A stretch of 64,000 bases of DNA from Boudabousia tangfeifanii (GTDB lineage Bacteria > Actinomycetota > Actinomycetes > Actinomycetales > Actinomycetaceae). Below, piece by piece: positions 19,203 through 27,552 of this stretch (positions within the stretch are counted from its first letter, which is position 1; each line of letters opens with the position of its first letter). The DNA is taken from contig NZ_CP017812.1 of assembly GCF_001856685.1 (NCBI RefSeq), positions 1,426,001 through 1,490,000 of the forward strand, given 5' to 3'. Position numbers and translations under genes: made by a program. The notes beneath the pieces are model-generated. The model made no database searches. It was not told the origin of the DNA and saw nothing but the letters and a program-made list of their open reading frames with translations.

Positions 19203-20177
19203 TTACAGAGCTTCTTCGTCCTCGGGATGAATGTCAATCTTCCAGCCAGTAAGGCGCGCAGCTAGACGAGCGTTCTGGCCTTCTTTCCCGATTGCCAATG
19301 AGAGCTGGTAGTTAGGGACAACTACTCGAGCTTCACAATCGGCGCGACTAATGATTTCCATTTGCGCGACACGTGCTGGAGAAAGTGCATTCGGGATGAA
19401 AACTTCGGGATCGGTTGAGAAATCGATTAGGTCGATTTTTTCGCCACCAAGGTCGCCCATAACTGCGCGAACTCGCTGACCCATCGGACCGATGCAGGCT
19501 CCCTTGGCGTTCAAACCTTTAACTAAAGGTCGTACCGCAACCTTCGAACGCTGTCCGGCTTCGCGAGCTACTGCTTCGATTTCTACTTGTCCATTTTGAA
19601 TTTCAGGGACTTCCCGTTCAAATAGACCGCGAACCAAACCAGGGTGGGTGCGCGAGAGTAGAATGCGCGGCCCGCGTTCGGTGCGAGTCACTTCCACTAC
19701 GTAGGCACGAATCCACTGACCGTGTTTGAGGTGCTCGCCAGGAATCTGTTCCGATTCAGGCAAAACTGCCTCGAAATCGCCAATATCAACTTTGAGGACT
19801 CGCGGATCACGGCCCTGCTGGACGATCCCGGAAACTACTGTGCCTGCTTTGTCTTTAAACTGGCCGAGGATTTCTGCATCTTCAGCCTCGCGCAAGTTCT
19901 GTACAATCACGGAACGTGCGGTAGCAGTGGCAATTCGCCCAAAACCTGAAGGAGTATCGTCGAACTCGCCGATCTTATTGCCTTCGTCGTCAATCTCGTC
20001 GGCAATAACCGAAACTAAACCGGTCTTTTCGTCGATCTCAACGCGCGAGGAACGAATAGCTCCAGGCATTTTTAGATAAGCCTTGTGTAGCGCTTCTTTA
20101 ATAGCGGCTACCAGGGTCATCATGGAAACACCCTTTTCGGATTCAACCATGCGCAATGCTCGCATATCGATTTCCAT
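19203..20177 (-). CDS. nusA: Transcription termination/antitermination factor NusA
   Basis: RNA polymerase-binding factor that modulates pausing, termination and rRNA antitermination. At 324 residues it is the short actinobacterial form without the C-terminal acidic repeats. The order is: N-terminal RNAP-binding domain (1-130), S1 domain (about 130-200), then two KH domains with GACIGPMGQRVRAV near 232 and SLAIGKEGQNARLAARLTGW near 294. The ATG lies 3 nt after the rimP stop, and its GGAGG site is inside the end of rimP, so the two are coupled. Confidence 0.97.
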   Translation of the reverse strand: MEIDMRALRMVESEKGVSMMTLVAAIKEALHKAYLKMPGAIRSSRVEIDEKTGLVSVIADEIDDEGNKIGEFDDTPSGFGRIATATARSVIVQNLREAEDAEILGQFKDKAGTVVSGIVQQGRDPRVLKVDIGDFEAVLPESEQIPGEHLKHGQWIRAYVVEVTRTERGPRILLSRTHPGLVRGLFEREVPEIQNGQVEIEAVAREAGQRSKVAVRPLVKGLNAKGACIGPMGQRVRAVMGDLGGEKIDLIDFSTDPEVFIPNALSPARVAQMEIISRADCEARVVVPNYQLSLAIGKEGQNARLAARLTGWKIDIHPEDEEAL

Positions 20178-20180
20178 GTT

Positions 20181-20645
20181 TCACTCCTCCACTGCAGAAA
20201 AGTCAACCCGAGTTCGAGCTGAAACGATTGCTTCCAAGGGTACAACGATTTCATCGTCTTTGACACGTAATGAGACCTGTTCATCAGTGACTTCCAGCAA
20301 TTCGCCGGTGACATTACCAGCGCCTTGTCGACGAATCTTGACCGAAAGACCTACAGCTCGTCGCCAGTCGCGCGGCGTTTTGAGGTCACGAACTGCCCCT
20401 ACCGTACCAACTTCAAGTAGGTACGCATTTGGAAATGGGTCAATCTCATCGAGTTTGGCCGAGAGAGCTCGCGAGGCTTCTTCGAGCTGATCAGAAGAAA
20501 CTTGACCTGGCCCGTCTGGCAGGTCTAAGTCGATTACTAAGCTTTGGTTTCCTTTCGAGGGCGGTACCAACTTTTCAATCACCAATCCAAACGGTTCCAC
20601 CGTTTGGCTGAGCTCTGCTCGTAGCTGTGCAAGATCTTTTTTCAC
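20181..20645 (-). CDS. rimP: Ribosome maturation factor RimP
   Basis: A 154-residue cytosolic factor needed for 30S subunit maturation. It has the two-domain RimP layout: an N-terminal alpha-beta domain with LVIDLDLPDGPGQVS and the family stretch IDPFPNAYLLEVGTVGA near residues 88-104, where other members usually read Y.LEVSSPG, then a C-terminal SH3-like domain. The motif here, EVGTVGAVRDLKTPRDWRR, matches the known pattern of change in actinobacteria. The start is GTG with GAGGAT upstream. It is the first gene of the rimP-nusA block and is divergent from the lipoprotein gene, with 68 bp between the two starts. Confidence 0.95.
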   Translation of the reverse strand: MKKDLAQLRAELSQTVEPFGLVIEKLVPPSKGNQSLVIDLDLPDGPGQVSSDQLEEASRALSAKLDEIDPFPNAYLLEVGTVGAVRDLKTPRDWRRAVGLSVKIRRQGAGNVTGELLEVTDEQVSLRVKDDEIVVPLEAIVSARTRVDFSAVEE

Positions 20646-20713
20646 GATTTAATCCTCACCAATTCCCTTTCAGCACTTTAGCTCCTATCCTACCTGTGCG
20701 ACAATCAAAGGTG

Positions 20714-21997
20714 ATGAAGAAAAACGCCAAAAACCTGCACCGTGTTACCCGTCGCTCACTTGTAGCTCTGACTGCGCTTTGTTTCACCCTTGGTGGATGC
20801 GCTCTACGTTTTGACACCGGCCCAGGTCCCCTACCAGCGATCAATGCTAGCCAAACCCAACAAGTGGAATCTTCTTTGGCCTTGCAAGGGGCGGTAAATG
20901 CCCTTGACTATCTAGCACAAAATAGTGCTGAGAATCAGCAGGCAAAGGCGCAACAAGCCGCTAAAGTTCTACAATCAGACCTTTCGGCCAGTGGCGGCTT
21001 ATGGGCTCCTTGGGCCTCTCAAAGTACTCCAGAGGGCGCCGAAGTCCTTCGAGCACCAGCAGTGGCCACCTCCACCCCAGCAGAACTTCTGGAGCAATTA
21101 CAGGGTTTGGGAGCAGCTGATCGTAACCGAGCAATTTTGGCTAAAAACCCAAGTTTGGCGGCAAGATTGATTCGTAACCAGTTGGATTACAGTGAGCAGG
21201 TTGAGAATCTGGCCGCTGCGTTTAACGCGGGGACCCCCAAACTTCCTAAGGACGGTTTGAGCACCCCTTGGCGTGAGCTCACCTATCATTGGGGCGAAAC
21301 TCCCGAAGAACCAACACCCGAATTACGGTTGACCTCTCCACAGGGAACAGTCCTTTTAGAGGGCGCGACTGCAGAAACGGCACCTACAACCAGCGCAGAA
21401 GCAACTCCTTCACCTGCCAACGCCTCTCCTGAAGTAAGTAGCCCCGAAGAGACTAACACTCCTGATGGCACCGCCACCGCCACAACTTGGCTTCCACCTC
21501 TGCCAGCCAAGTTAGAACCACTCACTGCCCCTGGCGGTCCCAAAGTGAAAAAGAACTCAACGGTAGCCAGTGAGCAACCTGAAGTTGAGAAATGGCCAAC
21601 CCCTAATCCGGAAACTGCCCTGCTCACCTTTGGTGCTTGTGTCGAGCAAGTCCAGACTATCGGCGCCAAGATGCAGGCAACGGGAGATGCCCGCTCTCTA
21701 TTAATCAAACAGGGCCAGTGGTGTGAGCGCAAGGCTACCCAACTCCTCTCACAAGGGGCTAAAGACCAACGCCCAGCGAGCTACCCGTTGCCCTCCCCCG
21801 TTAAGGGCCTAGAAGGCATTAAGGCCTCCTTAGGTGGGCTATACCTTCAGCTACTTACTCTTGAGCTAAACAATTTCTTGGCTGCAGATGAAACTGATCG
21901 AGACAAGCTGGCAAACGAACTAGAACAGTTGCGACAAAATGCTCACCTCTTAGGAGTTTCTGGCCCAGTACTAGCAGCTTTGAACCAAAGAAGTTAA
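20714..21997 (+). CDS. Predicted lipoprotein of unknown function
   Basis: A 427-residue secreted lipoprotein. I chose the ATG at 20714 because it gives a normal signal peptide: basic MKKNAKNLHRVTRR, a hydrophobic core, and lipobox LGGC with the acylated Cys at 29. Residues about 30-200 are helical and polar. Residues 225-320 are a Pro/Thr/Ala/Ser-rich linker. The C-terminal 120 residues are again helical, with two cysteines (GACVEQ and QWCERK). In other actinobacteria the gene beside rimP is often a DUF4439 ferritin-like protein; the helical C-terminal part could be a distant relative, but I cannot confirm this. The start site is weak (AAAGG close to ATG). The end overlaps nothing and is followed by a terminator. 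Confidence 0.75.
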   Translation: MKKNAKNLHRVTRRSLVALTALCFTLGGCALRFDTGPGPLPAINASQTQQVESSLALQGAVNALDYLAQNSAENQQAKAQQAAKVLQSDLSASGGLWAPWASQSTPEGAEVLRAPAVATSTPAELLEQLQGLGAADRNRAILAKNPSLAARLIRNQLDYSEQVENLAAAFNAGTPKLPKDGLSTPWRELTYHWGETPEEPTPELRLTSPQGTVLLEGATAETAPTTSAEATPSPANASPEVSSPEETNTPDGTATATTWLPPLPAKLEPLTAPGGPKVKKNSTVASEQPEVEKWPTPNPETALLTFGACVEQVQTIGAKMQATGDARSLLIKQGQWCERKATQLLSQGAKDQRPASYPLPSPVKGLEGIKASLGGLYLQLLTLELNNFLAADETDRDKLANELEQLRQNAHLLGVSGPVLAALNQRS

Positions 21998-22052
21998 GCC
22001 TAGGACAGTAAAGCTGGAACCTGCCGAACTGGCTGAGACAAGACAATGAAAC

Positions 22053-22084
22053 AAAAATCCCCGTTGCTTTTGCAACGGGGATTT
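22053..22084. terminator. Bidirectional terminator
   Basis: A perfect stem, AAATCCCCGTTGC/GCAACGGGGATTT, with a 4-nt loop and T or A runs on both sides. It ends the tRNA-Asn transcript (minus) and probably the lipoprotein gene (plus). Confidence 0.88.
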
Positions 22085-22086
22085 GT

Positions 22087-22161
22087 TGGCTCCCACGGCT
22101 GGACTCGAACCAGCAACCTGCCGATTAACAGTCGGACGCTCTGCCATTGAGCTACGCGGGA
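22087..22161 (-). tRNA. tRNA-Asn (GTT)
   Basis: A full cloverleaf on the minus strand. The acceptor TCCCGCG pairs with CGTGGGA (one G-U), the D arm is AGCTCAATGGCAGAGC, the anticodon loop CTGTTAA carries GTT, and the T loop is GTTCGAG. The discriminator is G and CCA is encoded. Confidence 0.95.
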
Positions 22162-22217
22162 TTACGGGTAGAAAGCTTACCAGAGAAAAACCTAGAAAAA
22201 CAAATCGAAATTAAAAA

Positions 22218-22748
22218 CTAGTCTTTCTTCGGGGTTTCCCCCAAGGCTTCAAGGAGCTCCGCCTCAAACTCGTCAACCTGTGCAACCGTAGCTGATTTCC
22301 GTTTAGAAGTTTGCCGGATCACTACAAAGAGTTCTCCAGCACTATCTCGTCGCACCGCACCTCGGAGAATTTGACCATTGTCGAGTTCTTTCGTGCGCGT
22401 TATCACAAAAGAATTATCCAAGTGTTCCTTGGCGCTTAGCATTAGTTGCTCGGGGTCGACCGTACGTAGCTGCAATTGCACTACCGGGGCTTGCGGGTCA
22501 CTCCAAGAAATGGTCAGTTGCCGATTCTTGCCGGTAAAGCGCAGATGCTCAATCATGACCCAAGGGACAGATTCTTCGAGCTTAGGGCCAAGCAGGTGAA
22601 GTCCGGCCTCGTTTACTACCAGCCACTGATCACCAGTGGTTGGCTCAACGGCCTGAACTTGCTTAGTTGGAACGAGTTGGGCTAGCTGCTCAGGAAGTTG
22701 CGTGTGAGACTTGGCTTCCTGAGCTTTAGCTTTCCCCCATCTGATCAT
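22218..22748 (-). CDS. Conserved hypothetical protein, translationally coupled to trhO
   Basis: A 176-residue cytosolic protein that I do not recognise. It is mostly beta-rich (residues 40-150), with segments such as [26 protein letters not shown] and [19 protein letters not shown]. This is reminiscent of a PH-like or GRAM-like fold, and there is a short charged helical tail. It has no membrane segment or cysteine cluster. Its ATG overlaps the trhO stop by four bases (ATGA at 22745-22748), so it is made from the same mRNA. A function in tRNA metabolism is only a guess from context. Confidence 0.8.
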   Translation of the reverse strand: MIRWGKAKAQEAKSHTQLPEQLAQLVPTKQVQAVEPTTGDQWLVVNEAGLHLLGPKLEESVPWVMIEHLRFTGKNRQLTISWSDPQAPVVQLQLRTVDPEQLMLSAKEHLDNSFVITRTKELDNGQILRGAVRRDSAGELFVVIRQTSKRKSATVAQVDEFEAELLEALGETPKKD

Positions 22749-23662
22749 GCGTTAGCCTTTACGGGAGCACAGTTCTCGCAGTAGCGATGTTCTGCTTCGT
22801 CCCAGCACTTATCGCAAATCAGGGTTTGCTTTCGACATTCTTGATTCTCGCAGTTGCGGAAGTCATTAGTTCCTTCCCCACAATGAGTACATTTGCCGAG
22901 CTGTTTGGCCTTATCGGTAAACTCTAAGTGCATGCGACGGTCGAATACGTAGAGGGAACCTTCCCAGTAGCCTTCGTCGCCGAACTTCTCACCGTAGCGA
23001 ACAATGCCACCGTCAAGCTGGTAGACCTCGTTAAAACCACGCTTCTTCATGAGCGAAGAGAGGATTTCGCAACGAATACCGCCGGTGCAGTATGTGACAA
23101 CCGGCTTATTCTTAAGTTCATCGTACTTACCCGATTCAATTTCTTTAATGAAGTCATGGGTAGTTTTCACATCTGGCACGATAGCGTCTTTGAAACGACC
23201 GATTTCTGCTTCCATAGCGTTACGACCATCGAAGAAGACGACCTCGTCACCGCGTTCTTCCATCAATTCGTGAAGCTGTTCTGGCTTCAGGTGGACGCCG
23301 CCACCGATTACGCCCTTTTCGTTAACTTCTAGTTCTTCTGGCGCACCAAAGGCAACGATTTCGTCGCGTACCTTGACGCTCAAGCGTGGGAAGTCTTCGG
23401 CTCCACCTTCGGACCACTTAAATTCCATGCCTTTGAACGCTGGGAACGCTTTGGTCCGGCGCACGTATTCTTTGCAGGAGGCCAAGGTGCCGCCGACAGT
23501 GCCATTAATCCCGTGCTTTGAAACGAGGATGCGTCCTTTTAGTCCGAGCATTTCGCACAAGGTGCGCTGCCAGAACATTACTGCTTGCGGATCTTCTAGC
23601 GGGGCAAACCCGTAGTAAAGAAGAATCCGGCTTTCTGTTAAATCTGTTTTTGAGTAACCCAT
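22745..23662 (-). CDS. trhO: tRNA uridine-34 hydroxylase TrhO (YceA), rhodanese family
   Basis: Oxygen-dependent enzyme that forms 5-hydroxyuridine at the tRNA wobble position. I prefer the ATG at 23660-23662 ([11 protein letters not shown]). The family begins just before [10 protein letters not shown], and TATACT lies 7 nt upstream, as expected for a leaderless mRNA. An in-frame ATG at 23695 would add 11 residues. The N-terminal acylphosphatase-like part (1-100) is followed by a rhodanese domain with catalytic Cys in [10 protein letters not shown] near residue 195. The tail has a Cys cluster (CTHC, CENQEC, CDKC, CENC) that probably binds zinc, as in other members. Confidence 0.93.
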   Translation of the reverse strand: MGYSKTDLTESRILLYYGFAPLEDPQAVMFWQRTLCEMLGLKGRILVSKHGINGTVGGTLASCKEYVRRTKAFPAFKGMEFKWSEGGAEDFPRLSVKVRDEIVAFGAPEELEVNEKGVIGGGVHLKPEQLHELMEERGDEVVFFDGRNAMEAEIGRFKDAIVPDVKTTHDFIKEIESGKYDELKNKPVVTYCTGGIRCEILSSLMKKRGFNEVYQLDGGIVRYGEKFGDEGYWEGSLYVFDRRMHLEFTDKAKQLGKCTHCGEGTNDFRNCENQECRKQTLICDKCWDEAEHRYCENCAPVKANA

Positions 23663-23669
23663 GCCTACC

Positions 23670-23675
23670 AGTATA
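23670..23675 (-). promoter_or_regulatory. Putative -10 (TATACT) of leaderless trhO
   Basis: TATACT on the minus strand ends 7 nt before the preferred trhO ATG, with no Shine-Dalgarno site between. The -35 is not evident. Confidence 0.45.
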
Positions 23676-23695
23676 GGCGGCTTCGCGGCTTTCAT

Positions 23696-23931
23696 CGTGC
23701 TGGGTTAACTTTCAGCACCGAGGACGACTGAGGCATGCAAAACCGACCACAGATAGTAGAAAAACCGTGAGTTTAATGAGACTATCGCAACCGCCTGAGA
23801 TGAAGCGAGGGAAAATATCGAAAACTAAAAGCTTTATTCATGCACTACGGGTTTGCCCTTGGGTTGGGCTTGGGCTTGACTAAGACTAGCAAGAGTACCT
23901 TAGAGGCCAATAGTGCCTAGAAATGTAAAAG
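23696..23931. other. Intergenic stretch upstream of trhO
   Basis: About 235 bp between trhO and the tRNA gene. No credible gene, terminator or riboswitch is visible. It contains one copy of the repeated word CCGAGGACG (23718-23726) in non-coding DNA. The segment from 24006 to 24172, on the other side of the tRNA, must hold the tRNA promoter but shows no convincing boxes. Confidence 0.5.
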
Positions 23932-24005
23932 TGCCCCGACAGGGGCTTGAACCCTGGACCGACGGATTATGAGTCCGCTGCTCTAACCGACTGAGCTATC
24001 GGGGC
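23932..24005 (-). tRNA. tRNA with CAT anticodon (elongator Met, or Ile2)
   Basis: A complete cloverleaf: acceptor GCCCCGA/TCGGGGC, D arm AGCTCAGTCGGTTAGAGC, anticodon loop CTCATAA with CAT, T arm CAGGG-TTCAAGC-CCCTG, discriminator A. CCA is not encoded, and a TTTT follows closely. It is not the initiator, because the anticodon stem lacks three G-C pairs. Elongator Met is more likely than tRNA-Ile2 (modified CAT), but sequence alone does not settle it. Confidence 0.9.
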
Positions 24006-24172
24006 AATAGCCATAAGAGTAACTATTTTGTGCTTTAGTGTCTAGTTAAAAATAAGCCTGTGGAATACTTTCAAACACTTTTTTCGCTACCAGTTAGCGC
24101 TTTGACCTGATCTTAGAAATCGTTACTTTCCAGAGTATCGTTCGCTCAGTTACAGAGCCCACAAGGTTGGTA

Positions 24173-26098
24173 TTAGGCGGGTAGAGCCCGACGCTGCTGC
24201 TCGAGCTGGTTAAGTTCGCTAAGCATGGCAACCGCTTTATTCGGGTCAGTGCCTTCACGTTGGAGGCGCGAGCGCAAGTTTGCGATTTGATGGTTCAAAC
24301 CAAAACGCTGCATGGCAATCACTAGCCCGTGCGCATAAGCACTGACTCCAGCCTCATCTAATCCAGGCAGAGCTTGCAACATCAACCAATTTAAACTGGC
24401 GTGCAAACTTTCTGGAGCCATATCAAAAACCATTTGGCTCCAGTGCTTGTTTGCTTCGGCGCGATGTCCCGCAGCGTATTGGCGAGTCATTTGCACAAAG
24501 AATTCCACTCCCCCAAGGGAAATGATAGTTTCATAAATGGCACGCAAGGATGCGTTCGTAAACCATTGTGGATCTAGCGAGTCGAAGCCAGAACGGTAAA
24601 GCGCCTGCGGGATCTGCAATGCAGCCGACAAAAGATCAGCTTGAGTGCGTTCCGCAGGATCAAGTTGGCGCGCCACTGGACGTGCTGGGGCAGGTACTGA
24701 CCCGTTTTCCGCTCCCATGCGTTGAGCTTGAGCTTTCGCATTCTTGGATTTCTTCACTGCCGCTTCCACTTCAGCTTCCGGCAAGGACAGCCAAGCGGCC
24801 AGTTCTCGCTGGTAGCCTCGCCGCATTGATAGATCGCGAATGTCAGCAAGTACTGGGGCTGCTAACCATAGTCCGGCAACGCGCCCTTCAACCGTATCGA
24901 GGTCGAGGTCGGCCAGCTTAGAGTGAATCACGAAGGCAAAGAGTGGTTCTCGTCGAGCCACAAGGTCGCGTACCGCCTGATCGCCTTGGTGCAGGCGCAA
25001 ATCGCAGGGGTCGAGGCCAGATTCGGCTACTGCCACATAGGTTTGGGCAGCAAATTCCTGATCTTCATTAAAAGCTCGTAAGGCCGCTTTTTGCCCGGCT
25101 CCATCGCCATCGAAAGTGAAGATTACTTCCCCACCGAGGGCTTTACCACCGCTAAGGACCACGCCAGAAGCGCTATCTCTGCTTTGCCCAATCAAACGTC
25201 GCAGCATTTTGGCGTGCTCTGAGCCAAAAGCCGTGCCACAGGTAGCAACCGCAGTAGTAACCCCCGCTAGATGAGCAGCCATTACATCGGTGTAGCCTTC
25301 AACAATCACCACCTGTTTTTGGGTGACGATGGCTTTTTTGGCCAAATCGAGGCCGTAGAGCACCTGCGATTTCTTGTACAACAAGGTTTCGGGTGTATTG
25401 AGATATTTCGGCCCTTCATCATCTGGGAATATCTTTCGTGCCCCGAAGCCGACTGTGGCTCCAGTCAGGTCGCGGATTGGCCAGATTAAACGTCCTCGGA
25501 AACGATCGTATACACCCCTAGCGCCCCGAGTAGCCAAACCAGAATCGACAATTTCTGCTTCGGTGAATCCTTGGCTGCGCAGATGCCGCAAGAGGTTATC
25601 CCATCCTTTGGGGGCATAACCTAAGGAAAAATGCTCTGCTGCTGCCTTATCGAATTTTCGTTGGAGCAAGAACTCGCGCGCAAGCGCCCCCTCGTTTGTA
25701 TTGAGTTGTGCTTGGAAAAAGGCTTCAGCCACGCGATTTGCTTCGGCCAAACGTTGCCGCTTACCGTGCGCCACAGGACTTGGACCTTTTCCATCCTCGT
25801 ATGTAAGGGTCATCCCGAGCCGGCCAGCTAGCCACTCAACTGCTTCTACAAACGACTGGTGATGGATTTTTTCCACGAAACTAATGACGTCGCCGCCTTC
25901 CCCGCAACCAAAACAGTGCCATCGGTTTAGAGACGGGCGGACGTGAAAAGAAGGCGTTTTTTCATCGTGGAAGGGACATAAGCCTTTGAGCGAGCCAACG
26001 CCGGCAGGACGCAATGTGACATGTTCGCTGACAATACGTTCTATATCGGAGCGGTCACGTACCGCCTCGATGTCTTCCCGTTTAATCATCCCAGCCAC
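24173..26098 (-). CDS. dnaG: DNA primase
   Basis: Makes RNA primers for replication. The 641-residue protein has a CHC2 zinc finger (Cys41, His44, Cys62, Cys65; motifs CPFHDEKTPSF and WHCFGCGEGGD). The catalytic core and TOPRIM domain follow, with VVIVEGYTDVMAAHLAG near 260-276 and FDGDGAGQKAALRAF near 322-336, and the C-terminal part is a helicase-binding domain. The start is GTG at 26096-26098, with no Shine-Dalgarno site but TAAACT 6 nt upstream, suggesting leaderless translation. An ATG three codons later is the alternative. The gene lies downstream of dgt, the same order as in mycobacteria. Confidence 0.97.
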   Translation of the reverse strand: MAGMIKREDIEAVRDRSDIERIVSEHVTLRPAGVGSLKGLCPFHDEKTPSFHVRPSLNRWHCFGCGEGGDVISFVEKIHHQSFVEAVEWLAGRLGMTLTYEDGKGPSPVAHGKRQRLAEANRVAEAFFQAQLNTNEGALAREFLLQRKFDKAAAEHFSLGYAPKGWDNLLRHLRSQGFTEAEIVDSGLATRGARGVYDRFRGRLIWPIRDLTGATVGFGARKIFPDDEGPKYLNTPETLLYKKSQVLYGLDLAKKAIVTQKQVVIVEGYTDVMAAHLAGVTTAVATCGTAFGSEHAKMLRRLIGQSRDSASGVVLSGGKALGGEVIFTFDGDGAGQKAALRAFNEDQEFAAQTYVAVAESGLDPCDLRLHQGDQAVRDLVARREPLFAFVIHSKLADLDLDTVEGRVAGLWLAAPVLADIRDLSMRRGYQRELAAWLSLPEAEVEAAVKKSKNAKAQAQRMGAENGSVPAPARPVARQLDPAERTQADLLSAALQIPQALYRSGFDSLDPQWFTNASLRAIYETIISLGGVEFFVQMTRQYAAGHRAEANKHWSQMVFDMAPESLHASLNWLMLQALPGLDEAGVSAYAHGLVIAMQRFGLNHQIANLRSRLQREGTDPNKAVAMLSELNQLEQQRRALPA

Positions 26099-26104
26099 GT
26101 GGAT

Positions 26105-26110
26105 AGTTTA
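26105..26110 (-). promoter_or_regulatory. Putative -10 (TAAACT) of leaderless dnaG
   Basis: TAAACT on the minus strand ends 6 nt before the GTG start of dnaG, within the 66-bp dgt-dnaG gap. No -35 is recognisable. Confidence 0.42.
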
Positions 26111-26164
26111 CCTATTCGCTCTACAAAATCTAATTTGAAGAACAGTGCTGGTAGTTAGTAGGAC

Positions 26165-27445
26165 TTAACGATCGTGGTCCGTATCGAGTTCGACTCGGTC
26201 AGAGAAAAAACCACAGTAGCGGGCATGCCAAGCCCGGGCAGAATTATCAGTCAAAGAAGCTAGCTGATCGACCACTGCTCGCAGCTTGCCGGCATCGTCC
26301 TCGGCAGCTTCCCATTGGGCGGCAAACAAAGGCTCTAGCAGGGATGGGCCTTTTTCGTACAAAACATCAGCCAAGTCGTAAAGCAAAGTACGCTGTTGCA
26401 GATAATCGAACTCGTGTTCCCGTGGAACCATCACGAAGTGAGATGCCAATCCCTTCAGAATGGTGATTTCTGCTAGCACCTGCGGGGGAACGATTACCTG
26501 GGCGGAGTATCTGCCGAGGGCGCTCTCCCCATATTCTTCGCGAGTCGCAGCAGTACAAGCCAAAACGAAACGGCCAATCAACTCAGATGAACAGTTCTTC
26601 AAACGGGCTAAATCCGCGTATCCCCCGTCGAAGCTAGCCAACCACCAGTCTTGGGCGATAAGTCTTGACAGAGCATTTCCCAGTTCATCCGTGGAAATAT
26701 TGGTACCGTACCAAGCCTGAGTAGTGGCAAAAATAGCTTCCCACTGGCTCTCGTCGCGCACCGATTCAAGCGGAAGGGCGTGAATCGAAACCCCGTCTTC
26801 CACGTCGTGCACGCTATAGCCAATATCGTCTGATAGATCCATGATCTGGGCTTCTAACGATTTGCGGATGCCCACGCTGTCTCTACGTGCCCAAGCAAAC
26901 ATTTGCTGATCATCTGGGTAATACCCAAACTTGTGGCTACCGTTAGGATCCTCGCCTAGTGCCCAAGGATATTTAATGGTGGCATCCAAAGTAGCTCGCG
27001 TTAGGTTTAGGCCAACCGGTTCGCCCTCGGAAGTCAAAACCTTTGGTTCTAGGCGAGTAAGCAAACGGAAAGTCTGTGCGTTCCCTTCAAATCCGCCGAT
27101 ATCTTTCGCCACTTGGGCTAAAGCTTTTTCGCCATTATGACCATAGGGAGGATGCCCCAAATCGTGGCACAAGCAGGCTGTGTCTACTAGGTCCGGATTT
27201 GCCCCCAACATCTTGCCTAGCTGACGCCCCACTTGTGCAACTTCCAGCGAGTGAGTCAACCGCGTCCGCACATAATCATCTTTACTTGGCCCCAAAACCT
27301 GAGTTTTCGCTCCCAGACGACGCAAGGCGGAAGCGTGAAGCACTCGGGCTCGATCTCGCTCGAAATCTGAACGCACCCCAGACTTGGGAGAATCTGCACA
27401 ATAACGCGCCAAATCAGCTTTCGTGTACGGGTATTCTGCGGACAA
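26165..27445 (-). CDS. dgt: Deoxyguanosinetriphosphate triphosphohydrolase-like protein (HD domain)
   Basis: Hydrolyses dNTPs to deoxynucleoside and triphosphate, limiting nucleotide pools. The 426-residue protein has the family order DFERDRARVLHASALRRLG (residues 28-46), the HD metal site with RLTHSLEVAQVGRQLG near 62-77 and CLCHDLGHPPYGHNGEKAL near 92-110, and DLSDDIGYSVHDVEDG near 205. The start is TTG, chosen because AAGGA lies 7 nt upstream and no in-frame ATG precedes the conserved region. It is divergent from the GH13-like gene. Confidence 0.93.
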   Translation of the reverse strand: MSAEYPYTKADLARYCADSPKSGVRSDFERDRARVLHASALRRLGAKTQVLGPSKDDYVRTRLTHSLEVAQVGRQLGKMLGANPDLVDTACLCHDLGHPPYGHNGEKALAQVAKDIGGFEGNAQTFRLLTRLEPKVLTSEGEPVGLNLTRATLDATIKYPWALGEDPNGSHKFGYYPDDQQMFAWARRDSVGIRKSLEAQIMDLSDDIGYSVHDVEDGVSIHALPLESVRDESQWEAIFATTQAWYGTNISTDELGNALSRLIAQDWWLASFDGGYADLARLKNCSSELIGRFVLACTAATREEYGESALGRYSAQVIVPPQVLAEITILKGLASHFVMVPREHEFDYLQQRTLLYDLADVLYEKGPSLLEPLFAAQWEAAEDDAGKLRAVVDQLASLTDNSARAWHARYCGFFSDRVELDTDHDR

Positions 27446-27552
27446 CGGTTTTCCTTACTAAAAGTTTTTATTTTCACTATATGCTACTGTCAATAGTAAC
27501 GAAATAAACACAACGATTAGGTACATTTCGAAAAATTAGGGACAATAATAGT

